A stretch of DNA of 64,000 nt from an uncultured Lachnospiraceae bacterium (GTDB lineage: Bacteria > Bacillota > Clostridia > Lachnospirales > Lachnospiraceae): positions 62,001 through 126,000 of the forward strand of contig URUY01000001.1 in NCBI GenBank assembly GCA_900551115.1, read 5' to 3'. The notes under the pieces were generated by a model, which saw only the letters and a list, made by a program, of their open reading frames with translations, had not been told where the DNA came from and made no database searches. Below, in pieces: positions 9,173 to 17,960 of the stretch. Position 1 is the stretch's first letter. Every line of letters begins with the position of its first letter. Both the position numbers and the translations under genes were made by a program.

Positions 9173-9197
9173 CACTCATTCTCCCTGTCTTTTTCGC

Positions 9198-11474
9198 TTA
9201 TGCGTTTAAAGCGTCTACAAGCTTCTCTATCATTTCCGGCTGAATTCCCGGTACAAACATCATAATGGAGCGAAGGGGCATTCCTTCCATCATGGCTTTT
9301 ATCATTTCCTGACTGATTACACCTTCACCACCCTGACTGTCCGCCATGGAAGCCATGCTTGCTCCCACATTCATCTCTTCTCCCATGGATGCGAAAACGG
9401 CACGTCCCTTAGGGTCCGCCATGACTTCACCGAAGGTAGAGTTCACGGTGTATACTTTAGGAATGCATTTTTCGCCTTCCACCCGGATTTCATGGGAAAG
9501 TATGATTTCAGAAGCAGATTTTCCAATCTGTATCTCATAAGCTCCGCTCTCTACAAACCAGTCGCCGATTTCCATCTCCCAGTATGCGAAGGCACGGCTT
9601 CCCAGAACAAATTCCACGGTCTTTGTTTCTCCCGGATTCAGTTCGATCTTATCGAACGCCCGAAGCTCCCGAACCGGACGGACAACACTTCCGTCTTTCT
9701 TTCCAACGTAGAGCTGTACTACTTCTTTTCCTGCACGGCTTCCGCTGTTTTTCACATCCACCGTAACTTTTACGGTTTCGGATTCCTTCATACTCTCTTT
9801 TTCCACTTTGAGGTTGCTGTATTCAAAAGTTGTATAAGAAAGTCCGTAACCGAAGGGGAACAGCACCGGCATTTCTTTTGATTCATAATAGCGGTATCCT
9901 ACAAATACGCCTTCACTATATACTACTTTATCATGTTCACCGCCATAATTCAAATAGCATGGGGTATCCTGCAGGCGAAGCGGGAAGGTCTCCGGAAGTC
10001 TTCCGCTTGGATTTACCTTTCCGTATAATACGTTTGCAGCTGCGCTTCCCACTGCCTGACCGCCCAGATACGCTTCTATCACACCTTTTACCTTGGAAAT
10101 CCAGGGCATTTCAACCGGAGCGCCGTTATGAAGAACCACAATGGTATTGGGCTGTACGTTTGCCACCTCTTCAATCAGCCGATTCTGGCAGTCCGGCATA
10201 TGCAGATGTGTTCTGTCATAGCCCTCAGATTCAAAGCTGTCGGGAAGGCCTGCGAATATAACTGCAGCATCCGCATTCTTTGCCGCTTCGACTGCTTCCA
10301 AAAGCAATTTCTCATCGGTTACATCCTCTTTATCTTCATAACCCTTCGCATACACAACATTGGCCCATTCTTTCACGGCATCCAGTGTAGAATCCACCTT
10401 CCAACTGTTAATGTGAGAGCTTCCGCCGCCTTGATAGCGTGGTGCCTCTGCGTACTTTCCAATCAGTGCCGTTTTCTTTTCTTTAGAAAGCGGAAGAATT
10501 CCGTCCTCATTCTTTAAGAGAACAATACACTCTTCCTCCAGCTCTCTGGCTGCCTCATGATCCTTCTCTCTGTCAAATACCGTTTCCGCCTTCCGGTTTT
10601 CGGTGTAACGGAATACAATATTTAAAAGCTCTTCACAGGAGCGGTTCAGAATCTCCTCTTCCAATTCACCGTCTTTTACTGCCTGTACAATCTGTGCATC
10701 TGTCACACAGCTGCCTCCCGGCATTTCAAGGTTGCAGCCAGCCTTTAACGCCTCCACGCGGCGGTTCATAGCGCCCCAGTCGGTCATGACATATCCGTCA
10801 AAGCCCCAGTCTTTGCGAAGTACATCTGTCAGCATCTCTTTATTTTCACAAAGATAAGTACCGTTCAGTTTATTATAGGAGTTCATAATTGTCCAGGGTC
10901 TGGCATTCTTCACCATTCCTTCAAAGGCTGCAAGATAGATTTCTCTTGCTGTTCTCTCATCCATATCGGAACTGCTGGTCATACGATGGTATTCCTGATT
11001 ATTTGCCATAAAATGCTTGGGACTTGTTCCAACATTTTCACTCTGCACCGCATTCACATATGCCGTACCGATTTCTGTCGCAAGAAGCGGATCCTCTGAA
11101 TAATATTCAAAATTACGTCCGCAAAGAGGAGAACGCTTGATGTTCATTGCCGGACCAAGAATGGTACTGATATTTTCTGCCTGACACTCCCTGCCAAGAA
11201 TTTTTCCCAGCCTTGCTGCAGCCTTTCTGCTGAAGCTTGCTGCCATCGCGCAGCCTGCCGGAAAGCAGACTGCCTTGATGCTTCCGTTTAATCCCAGATG
11301 ATCGGCCTCTTCCTCCTGCTTGCGGAGTCCGTGCGGTCCATCCGATACCATTACAGACGGTATACCCAGCCTTTCGATGCCTTTTGTATGCCAAAAATCA
11401 AGCCCCGAACAAAGTGATGCTTTTTCCTCCAGAGTCATCTGTGCAACAAGCTCTTTTATTTTATTTAATTCCAT
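9198..11474 (-). CDS. Glycoside hydrolase family 3 beta-glucosidase with FnIII-like domain
   Basis: Retaining beta-glycosidase of 758 residues without a signal peptide. The N-terminal barrel starts MTLEEKASLCSG and includes SDGPHGLR at 44-51, KHF at 153-155 and the nucleophile motif VMTDWG with Asp232. The C-terminal sandwich follows from about 310, then a fibronectin-III-like module with the typical GKEVVQLYVG segment at about 570-645. A further tail of roughly 80 residues is Met/Ala/Gly-rich and of unknown role. It lies 15 bases downstream of the sugar symporter gene, so import and hydrolysis are expressed together. This architecture is typical of clostridial broad-specificity beta-glucosidases acting on beta-glucosides, including plant aryl glucosides; the substrate here is not established. 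Confidence 0.95.
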   Translation of the reverse strand: MELNKIKELVAQMTLEEKASLCSGLDFWHTKGIERLGIPSVMVSDGPHGLRKQEEEADHLGLNGSIKAVCFPAGCAMAASFSRKAAARLGKILGRECQAENISTILGPAMNIKRSPLCGRNFEYYSEDPLLATEIGTAYVNAVQSENVGTSPKHFMANNQEYHRMTSSSDMDERTAREIYLAAFEGMVKNARPWTIMNSYNKLNGTYLCENKEMLTDVLRKDWGFDGYVMTDWGAMNRRVEALKAGCNLEMPGGSCVTDAQIVQAVKDGELEEEILNRSCEELLNIVFRYTENRKAETVFDREKDHEAARELEEECIVLLKNEDGILPLSKEKKTALIGKYAEAPRYQGGGSSHINSWKVDSTLDAVKEWANVVYAKGYEDKEDVTDEKLLLEAVEAAKNADAAVIFAGLPDSFESEGYDRTHLHMPDCQNRLIEEVANVQPNTIVVLHNGAPVEMPWISKVKGVIEAYLGGQAVGSAAANVLYGKVNPSGRLPETFPLRLQDTPCYLNYGGEHDKVVYSEGVFVGYRYYESKEMPVLFPFGYGLSYTTFEYSNLKVEKESMKESETVKVTVDVKNSGSRAGKEVVQLYVGKKDGSVVRPVRELRAFDKIELNPGETKTVEFVLGSRAFAYWEMEIGDWFVESGAYEIQIGKSASEIILSHEIRVEGEKCIPKVYTVNSTFGEVMADPKGRAVFASMGEEMNVGASMASMADSQGGEGVISQEMIKAMMEGMPLRSIMMFVPGIQPEMIEKLVDALNA

Positions 11475-11489
11475 AAGAATTCTCCTTTT

Positions 11490-12878
11490 CTATTCATTAC
11501 TATTTTTGTTTTCACGCTGTTCAAGATCCTTCATAACTGTCGGATAAATCTTGTCTAATTTATATAATGCATAAAATACCGGAACTAATACAAGAAACGG
11601 AATTGGAATTACAAGGTAAACCTGCTTGATTGCCGCAAGAGCAGAGGCTGACTGCACTGCTGCAAGTCCGTCATATCCTGCCGCACCGATAATAGCAAGA
11701 GCTGCCGCTCCACCGATTCCTGCACCTACCTTAGCACCGAAGGTTGTACTTGAATAGAGCATTCCTTCCACACGTTTACCTGTTTTCCACTGTCCATACT
11801 CGATAGTATCCGCAACCATTGCAAAAATGGTGCCTGTAAGGGCCGCCTGACCAACGCCCTTGAACAGGGAGCAGACAATCAGCCACGCTGCGTTTGTCGC
11901 ATTCAGGAAAATCATCAGATGCGCAATCAGACTAATGATGCTTCCAATCAGGCCAATATTTCTTTTTCCATATTTTTTAATAAGCGGAACAATGGCAGGC
12001 ATACATACAATTGCCGGAACAATCGTTACTGCGGAAATAAATCCCGCCAAATTCTCATTTCCCAGAATATATTTGGCATAATAGGTTCCAACACTCATAT
12101 TCATTGACATTCCCACTGCCATACTTACCCAGATTCCTACAATCATCAGCCAATAGTTGTTCTTCATAATTAACCGGAAGGATTCACCCAGACGGATATT
12201 CTCTTTCTGCTCTGTGGAAATCTGTACACGCTCTTTGGTTTTTGCAAAGCAGGTCAAAAACAGCGCAGCCGCAATAGCTCCATAAATAACGGATACGATA
12301 ATCCAGCTTTTCTGATTACTGCTTCCACCGATTGCATTTATAAGCGGAAGGGTAAACGCATTTATCACCAGAGAACCTACCTGAGCCATAACCATACGGA
12401 AAATATTGATTATCGTACGCTGGTTCTGGTCACGGGTCATCAATGAAGTGAGCGCTCCGTAAGGAATATTGATCATGGTATATAAGAAGGTAGTTACCAG
12501 GTTATATGTAATAATCACATAGATATATTTTCCCGTTTCTCCTATGTTAGGCACAAGAAATACCAAAACCGTTGAAATCGCAATGGGGATTCCCAGCCAA
12601 AGCATCCAGGGTCTGGCCTTTCCATGCTTTGATTTCGTCCTGTCCATGATGTAGCCCATGAAAATGTCTGTAAATCCATCCGCCAGTCTTGAAAACATCA
12701 TGATACTTCCGATAATCGCTGCATTCAGACCCAAAGCATCAGTGTAAAAGAATGTAACAAATGTTGAGGTAAGAACCAGAATCAGATTACTTGCCAGATC
12801 TCCGCCTCCGTACGCAACTTTTTCACCAAGGGAAATATTTTCCACGTATTTTCCCGCATCCTTTGTTTTTTTCTCCAT
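11490..12878 (-). CDS. GPH (glycoside-pentoside-hexuronide):cation symporter, MFS superfamily
   Basis: Sugar:cation symporter of 462 residues with about 12 membrane helices. The start (KVAYGGGDLASNL) and the later MGYIMDRTKSKHGKARPW loop are characteristic of the MelB/XylP-type GPH family, which takes up unphosphorylated glycosides with a cation. It is the first gene of the glycoside operon and uses an AAGGAGGA ribosome site. The next gene is a GH3 glucosidase 15 bases away. There is no PTS or ABC component nearby, so this is the only visible import route for the locus's substrate. Confidence 0.94.
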   Translation of the reverse strand: MEKKTKDAGKYVENISLGEKVAYGGGDLASNLILVLTSTFVTFFYTDALGLNAAIIGSIMMFSRLADGFTDIFMGYIMDRTKSKHGKARPWMLWLGIPIAISTVLVFLVPNIGETGKYIYVIITYNLVTTFLYTMINIPYGALTSLMTRDQNQRTIINIFRMVMAQVGSLVINAFTLPLINAIGGSSNQKSWIIVSVIYGAIAAALFLTCFAKTKERVQISTEQKENIRLGESFRLIMKNNYWLMIVGIWVSMAVGMSMNMSVGTYYAKYILGNENLAGFISAVTIVPAIVCMPAIVPLIKKYGKRNIGLIGSIISLIAHLMIFLNATNAAWLIVCSLFKGVGQAALTGTIFAMVADTIEYGQWKTGKRVEGMLYSSTTFGAKVGAGIGGAAALAIIGAAGYDGLAAVQSASALAAIKQVYLVIPIPFLVLVPVFYALYKLDKIYPTVMKDLEQRENKNSNE

Positions 12879-12911
12879 AAGAAAAATCCTCCTTCGTTTT
12901 TATCTATCTCT

Positions 12912-12940
12912 ATTATATATAATATTTCCTTCCCTTCTCT
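12912..12940 (-). promoter_or_regulatory. Putative activator-dependent promoter of the glycoside operon
   Basis: Upstream of the symporter gene the minus strand has a consensus TATAAT (12912-12917) but no recognisable -35 box; the bases 17 away read AGAGAA. The region just upstream is rich in short purine direct repeats (about 12930-12955). A good -10 without a -35 suits dependence on an activator such as the AraC-type protein encoded next door. Activator binding is inferred. Confidence 0.45.
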
Positions 12941-13027
12941 ATCTACTTTCTATACATTTTCTCCACCTTTATTGTACTTTTTACATGGCTATTCCTTTAA
13001 CTCTGTTTAAAACAGCAAAATTTCACA

Positions 13028-13072
13028 ATAAAAAGAGCAATAATGAATGATTACATCCACGATTACTCTTTT
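13028..13072 (-). terminator. Intrinsic terminator of the AraC-GH39 gene
   Basis: On the minus strand a 9-bp stem (13062-13070 with 13033-13041, one G-T pair) encloses a second imperfect pairing and is followed by TTTTTATTG. It starts about 5 bases beyond the AraC-GH39 stop codon and separates the regulator transcript from the glycoside operon. Confidence 0.7.
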
Positions 13073-13075
13073 CAA

Positions 13076-15556
13076 TCATATAATTCTTATCTTTATCAGA
13101 CAGACCTCCTGAGGATTCAGGCTGGCTTTAATTCCAAGAGTTCCCTCTTTTACTTCCACTGTTTCCCTTCGGTACAGAGGCTTTGACAGATTTCGTAGCA
13201 TTTCCTCTTCCTCTCCTTCGAGAGGCTCCGGAGCCCCCATCTTCACCCATGCATCATAGCTGCTTCCGCCTTCTCTTGTAATACTGTACCGCTGCACCGG
13301 ATATTTCCCGCTCTTCATATTCTCAAACCGGATATAAAAAAACTGGGCTTCCTTTGATACAAATACATTGTAGCGTTTTATCCTGCTCATATTCACCACA
13401 TGCCTGTACCGGTACAAGAGATCATAATGGCTGTAATTATACAGAAAAATCTGTATTTCCTCCTCCGAGCGGGTGATATAATACCCGTCGCCTTTCTGAA
13501 TCAGCCTGTCTCCCATCTGACCCAAAAGCTCCATGGCACGGCAGGCGCTTTTGGGAATATCATTTTTCGTAAACAGTCCAAATCCTCCGTGGAAGGTGTC
13601 CGGGGAAGGGGGAACCTCATCTATCCGGTCATTTAAGGTAAAATATCCCATCCCGTTTAAGTCCTGGTTATTCTCAAGTATATTTTTAAACAAATACGCT
13701 GATTTGTAACAGGTATCGTTGCACAAATCCCGCTGCCAGATATTATTGCTCCATTCCTCAAGAATCAGAGGTATCTTTGTAAGGTTCTCTTCCTGCAAAA
13801 TATCTTTAATCTTATGAACCATATTTTGAAGCAGATTCTCGTCTCCACTTACCTTCATTGAAAAGCTCTCGTTGTTTCCGATCAGGTTCAGTTCATTATC
13901 CTCTTTCTCATCTCCTGTGCCAAAGGAACGGAAGGTAATCACATCGGGAAGACATTCTTTTCGCTTACACATTTCCAAAAACCATTTGAGATATCGGTCC
14001 GGATCTGTAGTTCCAGGTCCGGCAACCAAAAAGTTTTGGTTGGTTCCCTTTATAGCGGCATAAGACGCTGTATAGATTTTTTCAAACTCTTCCATGCTGC
14101 ACAAGCCAAGAGCGGTAAAATCCGGAGACGGCCAGGGTGCAAAAAGCCACTGTCGTACCACATCATTTCCATAACGCTCTGCCAGATGCTCCATCAGTTT
14201 CTTAAGCAGCTCATACCATTTTCCGAGGTCCGACGGGACTCCGAAAATCCCGCTGCGCATTGTGGAGAGCATACGCTGGCCCGCAAGCAGGCCCGGTACA
14301 TAGCCAAGCTCAATCATGGGCTTCGCTCCCACAGAGAGTATGAAATCCAGCACCTCATCCACATAAGCATAATTTACAATGGTTTTTCCATTCATATCCG
14401 TTCTCAGAAGGCACATATCATCATTCAATATACCTTTCATACGAATATATTCAAATCCTACTTTTTCTTTAAGATAACGGATTTCCTTCTGTACCACTCC
14501 TTCAATGATACTTCTGGCATACCCTGCATTCAGTATCCGTTTCCAATGGGAAGCCACTCTCTGTTTTCTGCCATTGATATCTGTACATATTTCTTTGATG
14601 TTCACAGCCGGAAGCTCTGCATTTGTTGTTTTTTCTGCATATTTCATAAGAGAAGAAAAATCATCTCTTATCTCGTTTCCAAAGTCTTCCTCCCTCCCAC
14701 TGTCAGCGTTTTCCTTGTATCTGTTTCCTTTTCGGTATTCTCCCGGAGTAATTCCCCAGTGACGCTTAAACGCCAGAATCATTGCATTCACATTAGGAAA
14801 TCCGCTCTCCAGAGCAATATTGGAAATGGTATCTTTCCCCGGAAGCATCCTGATTGCATATGCAATCCGCAAAAAGGTTACATACTCTGTAAATGAAATC
14901 CCAAAATACTTCGGAAAGCTTCTGGATATATAAGTCTTACTGAGAAAGGTCTTCTCCGCAAGATCTTCAAGGGTAATATTCTCCCTGTAATGAGACTGAA
15001 TATAATGGATTGCCGGCTTCAAGGTTTCCAGACTTCCATAGCCCGTAGACGGTTTTTCCCGATTCAGAAAATATCTGCTCAAATCCTCAAGAACTGCAGC
15101 CGCTTTGCTTTTAAAATAAGCTGCAGGCTGATTGATATTTTTATACTGTTCCTTAAACACGCTTGCGAAATCGCGTCTTAAGGTATCGAAAGCCTCCTGT
15201 CTGTCCTCTCCGTACAAAAAAGAGCGGCAGTCGATCTGATATTGTAAAAGTTCCGGACTTACAGCAGATGCAAATCTTAATGATACGGAAAATGAAAGTG
15301 CAGCCGCACTTCCTTCCAGTTCCAGATTCTGCATCTCAAAGCTGTTGATAACAAAAATATCCCCTTCCCGCACCGTATAAACTGTTTTCATGTTTGACAG
15401 ATAAACCCGGCCTGTCCCCTTTAATATAAATATAATCTCAATTTCAGGCTTCCAGAGCTTTCGCGGATTTTCCTGTCTGAGAAGCGTAAACCAGAACTCT
15501 TCCCGGCTTTTATATTCTCCTTTTCCGTCAACGGTCATTCCCTTGTCTGCGTTCAT
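13076..15556 (-). CDS. AraC-family transcriptional regulator fused to a GH39-like domain
   Basis: An 826-residue three-part protein. Residues about 30-100 form a cupin-like sensor (EIIFILKGTGRVYL). Residues about 175-275 form an AraC helix-turn-helix pair with the signature ending FKRHWGITPGEYRK. Residues about 320-826 resemble GH39 beta-xylosidases. The expected GH39 nucleophile is present (Glu601 in LEEWSNN). The acid/base site, normally a WNEP-like segment, reads FAPWPSPDF at 472-480, so the catalytic Glu is missing. I infer a ligand-sensing pseudoglycosidase. The ATG follows GGAG by 7 bases and overlaps the end of the AI-2E gene by 29 bases. It lies directly upstream of the symporter/GH3/esterase operon, which is its probable target. 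Domain calls are strong; loss of catalysis is inferred from the motif. Confidence 0.88.
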   Translation of the reverse strand: MNADKGMTVDGKGEYKSREEFWFTLLRQENPRKLWKPEIEIIFILKGTGRVYLSNMKTVYTVREGDIFVINSFEMQNLELEGSAAALSFSVSLRFASAVSPELLQYQIDCRSFLYGEDRQEAFDTLRRDFASVFKEQYKNINQPAAYFKSKAAAVLEDLSRYFLNREKPSTGYGSLETLKPAIHYIQSHYRENITLEDLAEKTFLSKTYISRSFPKYFGISFTEYVTFLRIAYAIRMLPGKDTISNIALESGFPNVNAMILAFKRHWGITPGEYRKGNRYKENADSGREEDFGNEIRDDFSSLMKYAEKTTNAELPAVNIKEICTDINGRKQRVASHWKRILNAGYARSIIEGVVQKEIRYLKEKVGFEYIRMKGILNDDMCLLRTDMNGKTIVNYAYVDEVLDFILSVGAKPMIELGYVPGLLAGQRMLSTMRSGIFGVPSDLGKWYELLKKLMEHLAERYGNDVVRQWLFAPWPSPDFTALGLCSMEEFEKIYTASYAAIKGTNQNFLVAGPGTTDPDRYLKWFLEMCKRKECLPDVITFRSFGTGDEKEDNELNLIGNNESFSMKVSGDENLLQNMVHKIKDILQEENLTKIPLILEEWSNNIWQRDLCNDTCYKSAYLFKNILENNQDLNGMGYFTLNDRIDEVPPSPDTFHGGFGLFTKNDIPKSACRAMELLGQMGDRLIQKGDGYYITRSEEEIQIFLYNYSHYDLLYRYRHVVNMSRIKRYNVFVSKEAQFFYIRFENMKSGKYPVQRYSITREGGSSYDAWVKMGAPEPLEGEEEEMLRNLSKPLYRRETVEVKEGTLGIKASLNPQEVCLIKIRII

Positions 15557-17000
15557 CTTCCTTCTCCGATACTTTTTTTATCTCCGGTGTCTCTTGTATA
15601 TGCTCTGTTTTTTCCTCTGAAAACGCATCCGATACATTTTGTTCTTTTTCTATAGAATGTTTTTTCCCCTTAAAATAGCCTTTTTTTAATGCAGCAAATT
15701 TAGTTTTCAGATTGCTTTTGGTTTTAGGCTTCTTACTGCTCTCCTCTTCCATGACATGGAAATCCCCGTTTTTATCTACATAATCCACATCAAGATAAAG
15801 CTCCGTACCTAAAGGCATTTCTTTCTTTTTTAAAGAGCGGTTGACAAGCCCCTTTATAGCTGCAAAAAATACTGCAAAAATCGGAACTCCCACAATCATT
15901 CCCGGTATGCCGAACATTCCGCCAAATACTGTAATGGAAAAGATAACCCAAAAACCGGATAAACCGGTTGATTCGCCTAAAATCTTAGGTCCGATCAAAT
16001 TGCCGTCAATCTGCTGCAGAACAAGAATAAACAACACAAAATAGAAACAATTTATCGGATGGCTCAGATCTACAATCAATATTAAGAATGCGCAGGGAAT
16101 GGCGCCCAAATATGGTCCGAAAAAGGGAATAACATTTGTAACGCCAACAATAACACTTACCAGGGCTGCATATGGCGTATTCATCAGTGTTGTGCCTATA
16201 TAGCATAAGAGCCCGATAATGGCAGAATCTAAAATCTTACCGCTGATAAAACCAATAAATGTACGATGCACAAAACGTAAAGAATTCAATACTGAATTGG
16301 CTGTATTTGTTTCAAATACGGAATATACTATTTTCTTTCCCTGTGCCGCAAAGGTCTCCTTACTGGACAATACATAGATTGAAATTACAAATCCGATAAT
16401 AAAATTCCAAGCCACCTTTAAAAAACTCAAAATACTTAAAGATACTGTTTTTAATACTTCGCTGGATTTTGCTAATAAGGTGGCAGTATCCAACAGCCAT
16501 TTTTCTATCTGCTCGGACAGTTTACTTACTTGCGGAAGTATAAAATTCCGAAGCTCTTTATTGTCCTCCAGCAGCTTATTCAACCAGTTAGACAAATTGA
16601 TAACATAACTGTCAAAATTAGAAACAATGGTCTGAATACTGGGTACAATCTCCGAAACCAACATTGCAATCAAGACATATATTAAAAAAATCACCAACAC
16701 AGATGTCAGAACAACAGCTATGCCGCGAATCCACTTTTGACGTTTTTTTGTTTCTTTAATCTTTATAAAATTAAAAAAAGGATTTAAGAAGTTTTTTTCT
16801 ATAAAATTTAAAATTGGTGTCAGTAAGTATGCGATAATCAGTCCGAAAATAACAGGCATTACAATACTGAGTATTGATTTTATATTTTGAATAATATCGG
16901 AAATATGAAATACAAGATAATAAAAGCAAAGGCTTGCTGTAATCACAAGAAATGCCGTAACGCCCCATTTAAAATATTTGTTATTCATTTTCAGTTTCAT
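15528..17000 (-). CDS. AI-2E family transporter (PerM/YtvI-like permease)
   Basis: Polytopic membrane protein of 490 residues with about eight hydrophobic helices. Two start the protein, a long extracytoplasmic segment follows (about 110-185), and the conserved C-terminal helices include NVIPFFGPYLGAIP and GPKILGESTGLSGFWV. These are hallmarks of the AI-2E/UPF0118 family, whose members have been linked to autoinducer-2 export or Na+/H+ antiport; the actual substrate is usually unknown. The last 90 residues form a highly charged Lys/Glu-rich cytoplasmic tail. It precedes the AraC-GH39 gene and overlaps its start by 29 bases, so the regulator may be expressed partly from this transcript. Confidence 0.93.
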   Translation of the reverse strand: MKLKMNNKYFKWGVTAFLVITASLCFYYLVFHISDIIQNIKSILSIVMPVIFGLIIAYLLTPILNFIEKNFLNPFFNFIKIKETKKRQKWIRGIAVVLTSVLVIFLIYVLIAMLVSEIVPSIQTIVSNFDSYVINLSNWLNKLLEDNKELRNFILPQVSKLSEQIEKWLLDTATLLAKSSEVLKTVSLSILSFLKVAWNFIIGFVISIYVLSSKETFAAQGKKIVYSVFETNTANSVLNSLRFVHRTFIGFISGKILDSAIIGLLCYIGTTLMNTPYAALVSVIVGVTNVIPFFGPYLGAIPCAFLILIVDLSHPINCFYFVLFILVLQQIDGNLIGPKILGESTGLSGFWVIFSITVFGGMFGIPGMIVGVPIFAVFFAAIKGLVNRSLKKKEMPLGTELYLDVDYVDKNGDFHVMEEESSKKPKTKSNLKTKFAALKKGYFKGKKHSIEKEQNVSDAFSEEKTEHIQETPEIKKVSEKEDERRQGNDR

Positions 17001-17151
17001 TGGCGGTGTTCTCCTGTCAAAATAAAAAATCTATAAAAGACTACCATACATCTTGGCCCGTATTGTTAATACTAAGAAAAGTATATCATGAATACTATAA
17101 TAAAAACAGATGATTTTCCTTAAAACAGATGAAATGTATAAAAAAAAACTG

Positions 17152-17157
17152 TATAAT
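17152..17157 (+). promoter_or_regulatory. Possible -10 box for the ttcA-like/recombinase genes
   Basis: A consensus TATAAT lies 72 bases before the ttcA-like start. No good -35 hexamer is found at 16-18 bases upstream (the position reads ATGAAA), so this is a tentative promoter. The rest of the 228-base divergent spacer (17001-17228) shows nothing else I can name. Confidence 0.35.
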
Positions 17158-17228
17158 AAGGCAGTACAACAAAACAAATACAATATACCGATGTGTCTAT
17201 TTACTAAGAAGGAAGGGTAACATACAGA

Positions 17229-17960
17229 ATGAAATTACAACAGGTATTCAGCGTTGTCCGCAAGGCTGTGGATGACTATCATATGATTGAAGAAGGCGAT
17301 AAAATAGCTATTGGTATTTCCGGCGGAAAGGACAGCCTTACGCTTCTATATGCTTTAAATGGGTTAAAACGCTTTTATCCCAAAAAATTTGATATTATTG
17401 CCATTACGGTAGATCTTGGCTTTGATAACCTTAATCTGGATAAAATAAAAGCTCTGTGCGAAGAGCTTCATGTAGAATATACCATTGTTAAAACTGATAT
17501 CGGAAAAATTATTTTTGAGGACCGTAAGGAAACTAACCCCTGCTCTTTATGTGCAAAAATGAGAAAAGGTGCATTGAACGAAGCAATGAAATCAGCCGGC
17601 TGTAACAAAATCGCATATGCACATCACAAGGATGATGTTGTAGAAACTATGCTGATGTCACTGATTTATGAAGGACGTTTTCACACCTTCTCTCCTGTTA
17701 CTTACTTAGACCGCATGGATTTAACAGTAATACGTCCCATGTTATATATGAATGAAGCTGATGTTATCGGTTTTGTCCATAAGTATGATGTTCCGGTAGT
17801 AAAAAGCCCCTGTCCGGCTGATGGACACACAAAAAGGGAATATATTAAGCAGCTTTTAAGAAAAATAAATCTCGAAAATCCCGGTGTCAAAGAAAGGATG
17901 TTTACTGCAGTCAGAACCGGAATTTTGAAAGGATGGAATACGGATGGCGAACAAAAGTAA
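17229..17960 (+). CDS. TtcA-family tRNA 2-thiocytidine biosynthesis protein
   Basis: PP-loop ATP pyrophosphatase that would activate C32 of certain tRNAs for thiolation. The protein has 243 residues. The PP-loop SGGKDS is at 31-36, the Fe-S/sulfur-carrying CxxC at Cys105 and Cys108 (CSLC), and a third conserved Cys at 195 (KSPCPADG). The HHKDDVVET segment at 132-140 is also typical of the family. An AAGGAAGGG ribosome site precedes the ATG. It is shorter than E. coli TtcA, as is usual for Firmicutes homologues, whose substrate is less well established. The last 17 bases overlap the recombinase gene, so the two are coupled. Confidence 0.88.
   Translation: MKLQQVFSVVRKAVDDYHMIEEGDKIAIGISGGKDSLTLLYALNGLKRFYPKKFDIIAITVDLGFDNLNLDKIKALCEELHVEYTIVKTDIGKIIFEDRKETNPCSLCAKMRKGALNEAMKSAGCNKIAYAHHKDDVVETMLMSLIYEGRFHTFSPVTYLDRMDLTVIRPMLYMNEADVIGFVHKYDVPVVKSPCPADGHTKREYIKQLLRKINLENPGVKERMFTAVRTGILKGWNTDGEQK

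Noticed and set aside
12879..13027. Catabolite-repression (cre) site upstream of the glycoside operon
   Set aside because: I looked for the TGWAAnCGnTnWCA pattern in the symporter upstream region and saw no acceptable match.
14036..14896. Long plus-strand open frame (286 codons) opposite the AraC-GH39 gene
   Set aside because: It is the antisense shadow of a well-supported coding frame; no ribosome site, no recognisable domain, and composition typical of reverse-complement translation.
17001..17228. dif-like recombination site near the recombinase
   Set aside because: No 28-31-bp imperfect palindrome matching known dif or difSL sites was found by eye; a chromosome-wide search would be needed.
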